NCBI RefSeq assembly: GCF_039523415.1
Contig: NZ_BAAAFG010000001.1
Span: 186,001 to 250,000, forward strand
Origin: Gangjinia marincola
GTDB taxonomy: Bacteria; Bacteroidota; Bacteroidia; Flavobacteriales; Flavobacteriaceae
Direction: 5' to 3'
DNA: 64,000 bases
A program made the position numbers and the translations under genes. This document shows positions 53,921-63,542 of the stretch, in pieces. The number at the start of each line of letters is the position of its first letter. Positions within the stretch are counted from its first letter, which is position 1. The notes below the pieces were generated by a model. It was not told where the DNA came from and did no database searches. It worked only from the letters and a program-made list of their open reading frames with translations.

Positions 53921-54273
53921 AGCCTTATGCCGCTAGTTTTATCAACGCAGTAGTGCTCATCATTCTTGGATGTGCAGGGTACTTTTCTTCTGCAACACCT
54001 TCTATGACAGCCTTAATCCCCGTAGGAGTAGGAATTGTTCTTTTAATACTGAATAAAGGAGTGAAGAATCAAAATCCGGTAATTGCCCATATAGCCGTAT
54101 TATTAACATTTCTAATGATCGTAAGATTGATGATGCCGCTACTTGGTGCTTTAGAACGGGATGATTTTACCGCGGCACTTCGCGTATCAGTCATGCTCTT
54201 ATTTACAGCAATTGCTATGATTACGTTTATTCGTAGTTTTATTGAGAATAGAAAGGCACGTAAAAATCAGTAA
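53917..54273 (+). CDS. Small four-segment membrane protein
   Basis: 118 residues with four hydrophobic segments (FINAVVLIILGCAGYFSS, LIPVGVGIVLLILN, IAHIAVLLTFLMIVRLMM, VMLLFTAIAMITFIRS). Translationally coupled to the DUF1456 gene. Inner-membrane protein of unknown role. A terminator follows. Confidence 0.75.
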   Translation: MKPYAASFINAVVLIILGCAGYFSSATPSMTALIPVGVGIVLLILNKGVKNQNPVIAHIAVLLTFLMIVRLMMPLLGALERDDFTAALRVSVMLLFTAIAMITFIRSFIENRKARKNQ

Positions 54274-54293
54274 ATCACCTATATCAATTAAAA

Positions 54294-54325
54294 AGCCCGT
54301 AACACATTTGGTTTGGTTACGGGCT
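54294..54325. terminator. Terminator between convergent genes
   Basis: Perfect 10-bp stem AGCCCGTAAC/GTTACGGGCT with a 12-base loop, then a short T-rich stretch. Confidence 0.85.
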
Positions 54326-54346
54326 CAAGTTTTAAAAATTATCACT

Positions 54347-55114
54347 CTATTCCTTAGCGTCTTGCTTTTCTGCCCATTCCTTGGCACGTGTTGCTCTTTT
54401 AGCTGCTCCTGGATGAGAGGACATCATTGAACTTTTTCCACCATCAGCACTTAATGCTGCCAGTTTTTCAAAAGCACCGGTCATGGCATGATAATTATAG
54501 TCATGGTCAACCAAGAAATCAAACCCATATTCATCTGAAGCAGATTCATTTGATTGTGAAAACTGTGCATTAAGTAAGTTCTCAACAAATCCTCCAATTT
54601 CATCATCAGCTAAAACTTGACCTACGCCGGTATTGGCTTGCGCTACATCTTTACCCGCAGAAATAGCGTAAGCAGATTGATAACGTTTCTTGGAGTGGCC
54701 TAGTTTTACATGTCCTATTTCGTGACCAATGACGCTCAACAGCTCATTATCTGTCATAAGATCCATAAGTCCTGCCATAATTCTAATGCTTCCATCTGGG
54801 GTAGCAAACGCATTAATATCGACGACGTTATATACCTTGTAATTTAATGTAAGCCCATCTTCATTGAAGTGATCTTTTATAAGAGCATTTAATCGCATAG
54901 CGTACGGGTCGTTTTCACCTGCTACAGGATTATTTGTGTCCATCCATTCTACAGATTGTAAGGATAATGTCTGTATTTCTTCATCTGTTAGTGTTGCGGC
55001 TTTTACGGCTTTTTTGGCAGCTTTAACGTTTTGCGCTTTGGTTAATTTTTTGAATTGCGCATTAGACGCAACCGTAGCCATTAAAAGAACTACTAGTGTT
55101 ATTTTTTTGATCAT
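54347..55114 (-). CDS. M48-family metalloprotease
   Basis: 255 residues with a signal peptide (ITLVVLLMATVASNAQ). The zinc motif HEIGH (131-135) and the third ligand E190 in ESASDEYGFDF match the M48 (BepA/HtpX-like) family. Periplasmic, single domain without TPR repeats. It likely removes misfolded outer-membrane or periplasmic proteins, which is inference. Monocistronic; its terminator is shared with the gene on the other strand. Confidence 0.88.
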   Translation of the reverse strand: MIKKITLVVLLMATVASNAQFKKLTKAQNVKAAKKAVKAATLTDEEIQTLSLQSVEWMDTNNPVAGENDPYAMRLNALIKDHFNEDGLTLNYKVYNVVDINAFATPDGSIRIMAGLMDLMTDNELLSVIGHEIGHVKLGHSKKRYQSAYAISAGKDVAQANTGVGQVLADDEIGGFVENLLNAQFSQSNESASDEYGFDFLVDHDYNYHAMTGAFEKLAALSADGGKSSMMSSHPGAAKRATRAKEWAEKQDAKE

Positions 55115-55189
55115 GATTTAATAATGTTTAGTGTTTCAACAAAACTAACTAAACTATTTAAAACCATTACAATATGTATTTAGTATTCG

Positions 55190-55783
55190 CTACCAATTCG
55201 CTACTTCTTTTTTCCAAAATAATCCTTTTATAGTTTGATTGTCACGTATGATTTCATAAGATCCTACCAAATCAAGAACATCACCTAGGTATTCGACATT
55301 GCGTCTAAGCGTCAACTCCCCGAAAAATTGTTTAATTCCGCCTTTGTTAGTATACATTTCAACAATAACATCATCTAAAAACTGGGTGTCCTGTAAAAGT
55401 AATGTGGACCCGTGAAGCCCGTGCGTATTTACCGCTGCTTCAACAAAGTCTTGACCTGAAGGAATATTCATACGGATGTGTAAGGTTTCAAAATCTGTAT
55501 TTAGAATTCGTAGCTGCTTCCAGTAGTTCAGATTTAGTAATTGTCCGCCATCCCATCCCAGAATATTTTGACCGGTATAGACTACTCCTGTTTCACTAGA
55601 ACTGGATTTACCGCCAGTGGTAAATACTTCTATACGGCTGCCTTCATCACCCTGAATATAGGACAAATCCTCAAAAGCGATTTCCTCTGGATCATTACTA
55701 GTATTATCATCATCGTCTTTGCTGCACGAGAAAATGGAGATGCTTACTAAGCTTATAAGAATTAGTGTTGTTATGCGTTTCAT
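55190..55783 (-). CDS. Hypothetical lipoprotein
   Basis: About 197 residues from the ATG at 55783, giving a clean lipobox (TTLILISLVSISIFSC). An upstream in-frame ATG at 55828 would add residues before the signal and was rejected. After an acidic Asp/Asn/Ser linker the mature protein is beta-rich (LSYIQGDEGSRIEVFTTGGK, NTDFETLHIRMNIPSG). No family recognised. It probably sits in the outer membrane or surface. Confidence 0.6.
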   Translation of the reverse strand: MKRITTLILISLVSISIFSCSKDDDDNTSNDPEEIAFEDLSYIQGDEGSRIEVFTTGGKSSSSETGVVYTGQNILGWDGGQLLNLNYWKQLRILNTDFETLHIRMNIPSGQDFVEAAVNTHGLHGSTLLLQDTQFLDDVIVEMYTNKGGIKQFFGELTLRRNVEYLGDVLDLVGSYEIIRDNQTIKGLFWKKEVANW

Positions 55784-55878
55784 AGGTAAGATTTTGATGT
55801 TTTCTACGGAATAGCTAATGCTTTTCACACGATAACTCTTAATGAGAAACGACTGAACAGGTTAACACCCAGTCAACA

Positions 55879-57177
55879 TTAATTTGAAGGTTTGAGTGGT
55901 ATACTATTATTTAAATCCTCTTGTGTTTCAAACGAATGGTGATTAGGCAGCTCAAACAAACGTAAGTTGAAGGTAGGAATAGCAGCGATTAAATGGTCAA
56001 AGATATTCGCCATAATATATTCGTAGTTTTCCCATCGCTTGTCTTTGCTAAAGCAATAAATTTCTAATGGAATACCTTGTGTTGTAGGCTGAAGTTGTCT
56101 TGACATCAACATCATGTCTTTATTGACTGGTGGATGCTGCTTTAAATATGCCTCAATATATTTTCTAAAAATCCCTAAGTTTGTAAGATTCCGGCCATTG
56201 ATCAATAGCGATTTATCAACATCATTATCGGCATTATGCTGATCGATTTTTGTTTTTCGTGTAACTAAATAATCTTTGATTAATGCTATATTCATTAAAC
56301 GATTTACTTCGTTTTCGGTTAAAAAGCGTACACTATCCATCTGGATATAAATAGATCGCTTTATCCTTCTACCATCACTTTCTTGCATTCCACGCCAATT
56401 CTTAAAGCTATCACTTATTAAGGCGTAGGTTGGGATTGTGGTGTAAGTAAGATCAAAATTTTGTACTCGTACCGTAGCTAAATTAATCTCAATTACATCA
56501 CCATCTGCACCATAGTTTTCAAAAGTGATCCAATCTCCAATACGTACAATATCATTGATGGATACCTGTATGCTGGCGACGAATCCTAATATGGTATCCT
56601 TAAAGATCAAAATGATAATTGCAGAGGCTGCACCAAGACCGGTCATAAATTTCCATACACTGCTACCCGTTATAATAGCAAAGACTAACATAAGACCAAC
56701 TAACCAAACAAAAATCATCATGACCTGTGTGTAACTGTCAATTGGCTTATCCTGAAATCTGGGAAGCGTCTTAAAATAATCACGGAGTGTATGAAAAGTT
56801 GCTCTAACGATCAATAAAATTAATACTACAAAAACAATTTGTCCACCTTTTGATGCCTGCGTTTCTAACCAGGGAAAATCGATAAAGATATAGGGAAGAA
56901 GACCAATAAATATAAGAATAGGGAGGATGTGGGCTAGTTTTCGAGGAACGCGATTTTTTATCAGGATATCATCAAAGGTAGTTTTTGAACGTTTAGCAAA
57001 CCAAGCTGAAAATAATCGCAATATTTTCCAGATGATCCAATCCAAAATATAGACTGCGATAAAACATCCTATAGCCAGGACTATAAGGTTGATGTACTTT
57101 GCCAGAGTAGAATCTAATCCAATCTCACTAAGGTATTGCGTAAGTTTTTGAGCGTACAGGTTATAGTCTATATCCAT
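55879..57177 (-). CDS. Mechanosensitive ion channel (MscS family, YbdG-like)
   Basis: 432 residues from the ATG at 57177. An earlier ATG at 57201 adds eight residues. Four or five N-terminal membrane segments (IVLAIGCFIAVYILDWIIW, ILPILIFIGLLPYIFI, VFVVLILLIVRATFH) precede the pore helix region (GLGAASAIIILIFKDTILGF) and the beta domain (DIVRIGDWITFENYGADGDV). Longer than E. coli MscS. It opens under membrane tension to prevent lysis. Confidence 0.85.
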   Translation of the reverse strand: MDIDYNLYAQKLTQYLSEIGLDSTLAKYINLIVLAIGCFIAVYILDWIIWKILRLFSAWFAKRSKTTFDDILIKNRVPRKLAHILPILIFIGLLPYIFIDFPWLETQASKGGQIVFVVLILLIVRATFHTLRDYFKTLPRFQDKPIDSYTQVMMIFVWLVGLMLVFAIITGSSVWKFMTGLGAASAIIILIFKDTILGFVASIQVSINDIVRIGDWITFENYGADGDVIEINLATVRVQNFDLTYTTIPTYALISDSFKNWRGMQESDGRRIKRSIYIQMDSVRFLTENEVNRLMNIALIKDYLVTRKTKIDQHNADNDVDKSLLINGRNLTNLGIFRKYIEAYLKQHPPVNKDMMLMSRQLQPTTQGIPLEIYCFSKDKRWENYEYIMANIFDHLIAAIPTFNLRLFELPNHHSFETQEDLNNSIPLKPSN

Positions 57178-57355
57178 TACTGCGAAAGTAAGCCAACCCA
57201 AATTGTTCTCAAAGATTTTTTAGGCTTACTTAAGCCTTTGGTAATGTTGTTTCCAAATAAAATTTTGAGATATTTAACGCTCATTCATTCAAAATTTGGC
57301 ATTTCATTATCACACAGCTTTTTATTCTACCTGTACATTTGAAAAAAATAACGTT

Positions 57356-57607
57356 ATGGAAAATACAGGGGGAATGACAAAAACGAAAGCCAGTTTTCAA
57401 GATCGCTACCGTAGATCGTCAAATTTTGGCTATGGAAGCCCAGATAGATCCTTGGAAATTAAGGATGAAGAAGCCGGTGAATTAAAACTAACGAGTAGCG
57501 ATGATGACTCGTTGAGTAAAGAAGAACGCAAAGAGATCGCAGAGAAGATGGATAAATTTAGAGAACGGATTGAGCAAACTCCAGGTGGAGAGCAGTCTGA
57601 TTCTTAA
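57356..57607 (+). CDS. Small acidic hypothetical protein
   Basis: 83 residues from the ATG at 57356. An in-frame ATG at 57296 adds a non-protein-like N-terminus and was rejected. Polar and charged, with a helix rich in Glu/Lys (SLSKEERKEIAEKMDKFRE). No membrane segment. Function unknown. The terminator follows. Confidence 0.55.
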   Translation: MENTGGMTKTKASFQDRYRRSSNFGYGSPDRSLEIKDEEAGELKLTSSDDDSLSKEERKEIAEKMDKFRERIEQTPGGEQSDS

Positions 57608-57632
57608 GATATTAATTTTTACAATAAATAGT

Positions 57633-57673
57633 AGCCTCAGGCAACACTTAGTTAGTGTGTTTGAGGCTTTTTC
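57633..57673 (+). terminator. Terminator with stacked stem
   Basis: AGCCTCA (57633-57639) pairs with TGAGGCT (57662-57668), with an inner ACACT/AGTGT stem. TTTTT follows. Confidence 0.8.
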
Positions 57674-57690
57674 ATTTATACCTAATCTTA

Positions 57691-58233
57691 ATGACAACAA
57701 CCATGATAGACTGGAAACATTTTACTAACGATTTCACTGTAGACATGATGACTGCCGTATTCTTGGGAGCTATCATAATGTATATCGCATTGATCGCATT
57801 TACCCGAATTTTTGGATTAAAAAGCTTTAGCAAAATGACGGGCTTCGACTTTATCAATACAATAGCCATTGGTAACATTTTTGCGATGGCCATAGGAACA
57901 GGTGATCCTAAAATACTGATTGGGATCGTTATTATTGGCTTACTTTATTTGTTTAATTATCTCATAACGTATATACAGTATAAAAGCAATACCGCACAAA
58001 AAGTTCTGGACAACAAGCCTGTACTTTTGATGCGTAATGGTGAATTACTCAAAGAGAATATTGAGCAGTGTAAAGTAACTATTGATGAAATACGTGGTAA
58101 ATTACGTGAAGCTAATGTGTTAGAATTATCTCAAGTAAGAGCCATGGTATTGGAAACCACAGGAGATGTTAGTGTATTGCATACTAAAGATGATGATGTA
58201 GAAGTAGAAGATTTTTTGCTGGCAGACCTGTAA
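57691..58233 (+). CDS. DUF421 (YetF-like) membrane protein
   Basis: 180 residues from the ATG at 57691; a longer frame begins at 57655 but lies in the terminator region. Three N-terminal membrane segments (AVFLGAIIMYIALIAFTRIF, FINTIAIGNIFAMAIG, GIVIIGLLYLFNYLITY), then the DUF421 domain (KPVLLMRNGELLKENIEQCK, ELSQVRAMVLETTGDVSVL). Function unknown; widespread in bacteria. Confidence 0.85.
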   Translation: MTTTMIDWKHFTNDFTVDMMTAVFLGAIIMYIALIAFTRIFGLKSFSKMTGFDFINTIAIGNIFAMAIGTGDPKILIGIVIIGLLYLFNYLITYIQYKSNTAQKVLDNKPVLLMRNGELLKENIEQCKVTIDEIRGKLREANVLELSQVRAMVLETTGDVSVLHTKDDDVEVEDFLLADL

Positions 58234-58261
58234 AACGCCCAGTGTAGATACCGCTCAAGTT

Positions 58262-59335
58262 TTAATTACCTTGCTGATCAGCTTTATTTTCTTCTTTAAG
58301 TTGTTCTTGTGCTTGTTCTGTCTCTTTTTTCGTTGGACGCTTTTTTTCTTGAGTTGCCTTAGCTTCTGGCTCATAGGTAAGCTCTACATACAACGGAAAG
58401 TGATCAGAGCCGATGTGTTCTTCACGACTCATCTTTTTTGCTCTAAAGGAGGCCGATGTGAAAATATGATCCAGCGGCCATCTAAACAAAAAATTATCTG
58501 CATCATAGGTGTTATAGAGTCCGCGACCTATTCGCATGTCCAATAAACCACTCACTTCTTGGAATAATTCTGTAGTTTCTGACCATGCTACGTCATTAAA
58601 ATCCCCAAGGGTGATGACAGGGAGGGGTGATTTGTTAGCAAGTTTAGCCACTTTCATCATCTCCGCATCGCGATCTACAGATAATGGATTATGAAAGGGG
58701 AGTGGTGGCGCAGGATGAATAGCGTAAAGCTGGATGGTATCCTGTGGTGTAATCAGTAGCTTTGTATGAATGGATGGAATCGTATCCTCTATCAAGAATT
58801 TTACACTGGAATCAATCAATTTCTTCTTAGAATAGAGCAGCATTCCATAGGTATTGTCCATGGGGATTTCTTCTCGATACAAATATTCTGTCACGTGGGG
58901 CTGAACTTTTTCAAGCCAAACCTTGTTTGTTTCGGTGAGGACAACAAGATCAGGCTTCAATGCGTTGATCTGATCGATGAGTGTAGAATAATCACTGTTT
59001 TTTTGAAGTACATTGGCGGTATAAATGCGCAGTGACGGCGCATCATTTTTAGAAGAAGGTAAGGTCTCAAAAGCAGCCAAGGGAGTATAAGGAAATATCC
59101 TGGTGCCTTGATAAATAAAACATGCTCCAAGCGCTGCTACAAATACGATATCTTTTTTCTTAGAGATATCAAAGCGAAGAAAAAACAAAATAAGTGCGAG
59201 AAGTGTCAATCCGGTGATTTGCAATTGCGGGAAATCAAACGCTCTAATAGACCAATGACTCGCGGGAATCAAAGGAAAAAGCGTAAAGGCGATGACAATT
59301 AAGCCAAAAATGTATAAAACAGATCGTAATTTCAT
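58262..59335 (-). CDS. EEP-family phosphatase/nuclease with membrane anchor
   Basis: 357 residues. Three N-terminal membrane segments (LYIFGLIVIAFTLFPLIP, ITGLTLLALILFFL, FVAALGACFIYQGTRIFPY) then an endonuclease/exonuclease/phosphatase domain: LRIYTANVLQ, LVVLTETNKVW, LGDFNDVAWS and the SDHFPLYV active-site His. A Lys/Glu-rich tail ends it. Probably acts on a periplasmic or lipid phosphate substrate; not assigned. Confidence 0.8.
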   Translation of the reverse strand: MKLRSVLYIFGLIVIAFTLFPLIPASHWSIRAFDFPQLQITGLTLLALILFFLRFDISKKKDIVFVAALGACFIYQGTRIFPYTPLAAFETLPSSKNDAPSLRIYTANVLQKNSDYSTLIDQINALKPDLVVLTETNKVWLEKVQPHVTEYLYREEIPMDNTYGMLLYSKKKLIDSSVKFLIEDTIPSIHTKLLITPQDTIQLYAIHPAPPLPFHNPLSVDRDAEMMKVAKLANKSPLPVITLGDFNDVAWSETTELFQEVSGLLDMRIGRGLYNTYDADNFLFRWPLDHIFTSASFRAKKMSREEHIGSDHFPLYVELTYEPEAKATQEKKRPTKKETEQAQEQLKEENKADQQGN

Positions 59336-59420
59336 ATCTGCTAAAATACAGTTAGTTTTGGAAGCATGTTAAAATACTGAAGTATAATTTTGAATCAATA
59401 ATTGAGAGGTGATCTATGAT

Positions 59421-59861
59421 ATGAAAAAAGAAGTATTAAATTTTTGTGATAACTATGTAAAGAAGCGTATCCAAGGTATTTCGCATCAAATGAAAGATAT
59501 CCAACTGGATATCACTGCAGAAACAAAGAGTAGTGCTGGAGACAAGCATGAAACCGGAAGAGCGATGATGCAACTAGAGCGAGAAAAATTGGGAAATTAT
59601 CTGGCTGAAGCCGAAAAAATGCAACGAATCCTTCAGAAAGTAAATTTATCTAAAACATCTGTAGTTTCATTAGGCAGTCTGGTAGTAACTAGCGGAATGA
59701 TCTGTTTTATTGCGGTCTCTGCCGGAAAAACAGTGCTAAATAATCAACCTGTCTATTGTATTTCTATGGCAACCCCTGTCGCCCAAGCGATGATGGGAAA
59801 AGGTGTAGGGGCGTCATTTGTAATCAATGGTAAAACGCATACCATTCAAGAAATCCACTAG
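59421..59861 (+). CDS. Small protein with SSAGDKHETGRA motif
   Basis: 146 residues from the ATG at 59421; an ATG 12 bases earlier is possible. A coiled-coil N-terminus, the motif SSAGDKHETGRAMMQLE (about 36-52) and a C-terminal part with a GreA-like pattern (SMATPVAQAMMGKGVGASF, VINGKTHTIQEI). In databases relatives are sometimes labelled 3-oxoacyl-ACP synthase, which nothing here supports. Its stop overlaps the next gene's stop by 4 bases. Function unknown. Confidence 0.7.
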   Translation: MKKEVLNFCDNYVKKRIQGISHQMKDIQLDITAETKSSAGDKHETGRAMMQLEREKLGNYLAEAEKMQRILQKVNLSKTSVVSLGSLVVTSGMICFIAVSAGKTVLNNQPVYCISMATPVAQAMMGKGVGASFVINGKTHTIQEIH

Positions 59862-60688
59862 TTGTTTTCGTTCTCGTGAAGCTTCTCCATAAACAATTCT
59901 GCTGCTTTTTCTGCTGATGCCGGATTTTGACCCGTCACAAGTACATCATCTTCCACCACATGTACGTTAAAGTTAGGAGCTTTGCTAAAGTCGGCGCCTT
60001 TCTCTTTAAGCATGGTTTCCAGTAAGAATGGCACTTTATCGGCCAGATTAACTGCTTTTTCTTCGTCATTAGTAAAACCGGTGACTTTTTTACCCTTTAT
60101 CAGTGGATCACCATTTGGAGCAACGGCACCTTTCAAGGCTGCAGGTGCATGACATACCATGCCAATAGGTTTATCGTCTCTATAAAAATCTTCGATTAAT
60201 GCAGCAGAGACTTCACTTTCTGCCAGATCCCACATAGGACCGTGGCCTCCGGGATTAAAAATTCCGTCAAAGTTTGAGGCGTCAATGGTAGAGAGTTTTC
60301 GGGTGGTGGCTACACGTTGTTGAGCTTGGGTGTCGCTGAGATAACGTTTTGCAGCAGTGGTTAGGGCGCCATCTTCCATACTTCTAGGATCAATAGGAGC
60401 CTTACCACCTATAGGTGTTGCGATTTCGAGTTCTATCCCTTGATCCAGCATTGTGTAGTAAGGAGAAGCAAATTCTTCCAGCCAAAAACCGGTTTCCATA
60501 TCGGCGTCACCAATAGTTTTTTGAGAAGTAAGTACAATGAGAACGCGTAATGGATTCTCCTGTGATTCAGTTTCAGCATTTGTGCTTTTTTGCTGCTTAT
60601 TTTCAGCGGAATCCTTGCAGCTCAATAGAACCAAACTAAGTAGAATAAGTAGGGGTAGCTTCCGCGTAAGCGATAAAAGGAACGGCAT
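59858..60688 (-). CDS. DJ-1/PfpI-family lipoprotein
   Basis: 276 residues with a lipoprotein signal (KLPLLILLSLVLLSC, lipobox Cys at 24), so anchored in the envelope. The class-I glutamine-amidotransferase-like fold has the nucleophile elbow at C179-H180 (GMVCHAPAAL) and GIFNPGGHGPMWDL, as in Hsp31-like chaperone/glyoxalase proteins. Function in the periplasm is inferred. It lies 11 bases after the CotH gene, in the same direction, so cotranscription is likely. Confidence 0.82.
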   Translation of the reverse strand: MPFLLSLTRKLPLLILLSLVLLSCKDSAENKQQKSTNAETESQENPLRVLIVLTSQKTIGDADMETGFWLEEFASPYYTMLDQGIELEIATPIGGKAPIDPRSMEDGALTTAAKRYLSDTQAQQRVATTRKLSTIDASNFDGIFNPGGHGPMWDLAESEVSAALIEDFYRDDKPIGMVCHAPAALKGAVAPNGDPLIKGKKVTGFTNDEEKAVNLADKVPFLLETMLKEKGADFSKAPNFNVHVVEDDVLVTGQNPASAEKAAELFMEKLHENENN

Positions 60689-60699
60689 AATTCTAAAAT

Positions 60700-62394
60700 C
60701 TATTTTGTTACTTGAAACTTCAAGCTATTTTCTCCAATTGTAATGACATACAGTCCTGAGGCCAATAAGGCAGTAGAAATTTGATGATCCATGCTAGTGA
60801 TATTGCCACTCATAATTCGATTTCCTTGCATGGAATAAATAACATAAGGACTGCCAATAGCATCGCTTGATGTTATTGTGAGTAAATTTACAGCAGGATT
60901 TGGATATATTGCAATTTGATCAAGATCAAATGAAGGAGTACTAAGAATAGCACCAAAATAATCGTCTAAGAAACTTAATCTTGTGGTGATCCACTGCTCC
61001 ATATAATTCTTCGTGGCTTGATCGTACGGATAGTTTTGCCAAGCAAGTGCTTCTCGTTCGTATAGTTTCTCATTAATAAGTACGTCAAAGAAAGTATTAA
61101 ATCGGGCATCAAGAGATGCATCGCTAAGAATATCCTGGCGTAATTCGTTCCAACGATCAGCAGCCATGAGTGCAAAAACAGGATTTTGGGCATCAACAAT
61201 CATTCGATCAAAAAGACCATTGGTTAAGATATCATCGGTAATATTCTCATTTGAGCCATCGTAGATGGTTCCTAAGACACCATCTAAGTCCCAAGGCGCA
61301 AAGAAATACGGGTAATCTTGTTTATATCGACCTGTATAAAGGTTTTTTCCGGTATTGTCGGTTGCGCGTAGCAAATTGAGGAAAATAAAATAGTCAATTG
61401 CATTCTCAATGTGCAATTGATCAGGTAGCTGAGCATAGAAATCTACATCTGTACTATTCATTACAAAATCGGTGAAATTGTAGAGGTTTGACCAGTCAAT
61501 AAAATCATCCGGATCTGGCGTTTTTAACTCATAGCCTCCCCACAGGTCACTCGTATTATCGTAGGCGGGTAAACCGTAAAAAAGCGTGTTGCCTGTTTGC
61601 CAGCTTTCTCCTTTATAGAGCTCTCCACGTATACCATCATCGTCGTTGTATTTTTTAAGTTTAAGCTGTTTGCGATCCACTTGTTCTGACAGCATGTAAA
61701 GGCCTATGTAAGAATTATTTAAAAAGAGCTCAGCGTACATCACATCAGCTCCGGCTTTTGCCTCATCTTCTTCGTCACTATAATGAGGGGTGTGGATTTC
61801 CAACCATAATTTATGGGTGCTGTATGCTCTAAATCGCAGTGGTTCATTGTAGATGGCATCGAGAATCCAATCATCATCCTCTCTTAGATTTCCAAACTGC
61901 ATGTCCTTACTATCATCGCCGCTCATATCTTCCCAGAACTCTAAGTCATAGGTTTTCTTTGGAAACGTTTGAGAAAAGCCACCGCGCAGTTCGATCCCGG
62001 TAATAGAGGTGACCAATTGTTGATCATCTGCATAGGTGAACATCGCCGGAACTTTTGGATCGTCAATAATCTCCTCATCACTGGTAATATGAATTAAAGG
62101 AACTGAAGAAAAATACAAGGCATAATCTATATCGTTTAGGGAAACTGAGTAGGCTTGCTGAGTAGTAAAATTAGACGGGGTAGTATTTAAGGTATATACT
62201 TGATCCAAATCAAGGTTTACCGCATCAAATCCTGTGAGATCTGGAATAACGGATAAATCAATGTTGCATACAATAAGTTGCTTTTCTTGATCGATTTGAT
62301 AACGGCCAGATTCAATTTGAAGGGTATAGGTTGATTGTGCGTTTGCTGTAAATACGAATACACAAAATGAGATAATGAAGTAAAGATAACGCAT
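60700..62394 (-). CDS. Secreted CotH-family protein kinase with T9SS tail
   Basis: 564 residues. Signal peptide (LYFIISFCVFVFTANAQ). The CotH core includes IELRGGFSQTFPKKTYDLEF, DDDWILDAIYNEPLRFRAYS, YIGLYMLSEQVDR and FAPWDLDGVLG, where the Asp residues are the metal ligands of CotH kinases. A T9SS sorting tail closes the protein (YPNPAVNLLTI, VYSMQGNR-type). CotH kinases were described for spore coat proteins; here it would phosphorylate surface proteins. No spore context. Confidence 0.85.
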   Translation of the reverse strand: MRYLYFIISFCVFVFTANAQSTYTLQIESGRYQIDQEKQLIVCNIDLSVIPDLTGFDAVNLDLDQVYTLNTTPSNFTTQQAYSVSLNDIDYALYFSSVPLIHITSDEEIIDDPKVPAMFTYADDQQLVTSITGIELRGGFSQTFPKKTYDLEFWEDMSGDDSKDMQFGNLREDDDWILDAIYNEPLRFRAYSTHKLWLEIHTPHYSDEEDEAKAGADVMYAELFLNNSYIGLYMLSEQVDRKQLKLKKYNDDDGIRGELYKGESWQTGNTLFYGLPAYDNTSDLWGGYELKTPDPDDFIDWSNLYNFTDFVMNSTDVDFYAQLPDQLHIENAIDYFIFLNLLRATDNTGKNLYTGRYKQDYPYFFAPWDLDGVLGTIYDGSNENITDDILTNGLFDRMIVDAQNPVFALMAADRWNELRQDILSDASLDARFNTFFDVLINEKLYEREALAWQNYPYDQATKNYMEQWITTRLSFLDDYFGAILSTPSFDLDQIAIYPNPAVNLLTITSSDAIGSPYVIYSMQGNRIMSGNITSMDHQISTALLASGLYVITIGENSLKFQVTK

Positions 62395-62478
62395 AATAAA
62401 CTATTTAAAACAGCGTGTTAATGGTTTACACCACTGTTATAATGGTACAAGACAATATACAAAAATAAAAGGACTGGA

Positions 62479-63453
62479 TCAGGCAGCTTTTTCCGCTGCC
62501 GTAATAGGAGTAGCCATCTTTTTTTTCTTGACCTGTTCACGCTCCCAGGAAGTAGGACTACCAAATAAGATTTGAAAGAATTTTTTAGGTCGTTTTCGAA
62601 CATCCCCAATCAAATCGCCCCAAGCATGAAATACCAGGATGATGGGATTATAGGAATTGATAGGTTTTGTAATTCCATAAATCGCCTGTTCTTTTTCCTC
62701 TTGAAAGGTGCCAAACATGCGATCCCAAATTATTAAGGTCGATCCATAGTTCTTATCAATATAATTTTTATTTACTGCATGGTGAACCCTGTGGTGCGAC
62801 GGAGTAACAAAAATATATTCAATGGGCTTAGGGAGTTTTCTAATCAACTCTGTATGAATCCAAAATTGATACAAAATCTCAATTTGATGAACGATGATAA
62901 AAACCATAGGATCAAAACTCAACATGATTACCGGTAGAAAAAAGATCAATTTCAAATTCTGAACCCAGGATAACCTAAACGAAGTGGAAAAATTGTAGTA
63001 TGTAGAACTGTGATGAACTACATGAGTAGACCACCAAAAGCGTTGTTCATGCGCAATACGATGTGCCCAGTAGCGCGCAAAGTCTAGCGTTAAAAAGCAA
63101 ACGATATACGACCACCAAACGTGAGGAATGGTCCAGGGTGTAAGATTGTAGCAAATGACGACAATGTAGAAAATACCAACTTTGGTCAGTGCATTGACGA
63201 AGAGGTTACCAAAACCAATGGCAGCAGATGCCAAGAAGTCCTTCCCTGCGTAAAGCTTTCTGTTTTTTCTATAAGAAAGGTAATACTCCAGTGCCACCAG
63301 TGCAAACATGACTGGCGCAGCGATCCAAATAATAGTATTGAAATCAAGCTCTAAAAGCTCATCTAGGGTTATTTTCCTTGAGTTGATAGCGAATTTTTGA
63401 TGTAAAGATACTACATATGCGCTTCCGTCTATCACAATAGAGAAATTAATCAT
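62479..63453 (-). CDS. Sterol desaturase / fatty acid hydroxylase family protein
   Basis: 324 residues with four or five membrane segments and histidine clusters of the diiron family: HRIAHE, HVVHHSS and HRVHHAVN. The enzymes insert oxygen into lipids such as fatty acids or sterols; the substrate is unknown. Divergent from the YwqK gene. A Lys/Ala-rich tail ends it. Confidence 0.87.
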   Translation of the reverse strand: MINFSIVIDGSAYVVSLHQKFAINSRKITLDELLELDFNTIIWIAAPVMFALVALEYYLSYRKNRKLYAGKDFLASAAIGFGNLFVNALTKVGIFYIVVICYNLTPWTIPHVWWSYIVCFLTLDFARYWAHRIAHEQRFWWSTHVVHHSSTYYNFSTSFRLSWVQNLKLIFFLPVIMLSFDPMVFIIVHQIEILYQFWIHTELIRKLPKPIEYIFVTPSHHRVHHAVNKNYIDKNYGSTLIIWDRMFGTFQEEKEQAIYGITKPINSYNPIILVFHAWGDLIGDVRKRPKKFFQILFGSPTSWEREQVKKKKMATPITAAEKAA

Positions 63454-63542
63454 AAAATAAACTTAAATGAATACATAAATCTTATATAATCTAAGGTTTT
63501 ATTTTAAGACGTCATTCTCAAATTGATACGCTCAAACAAGAA

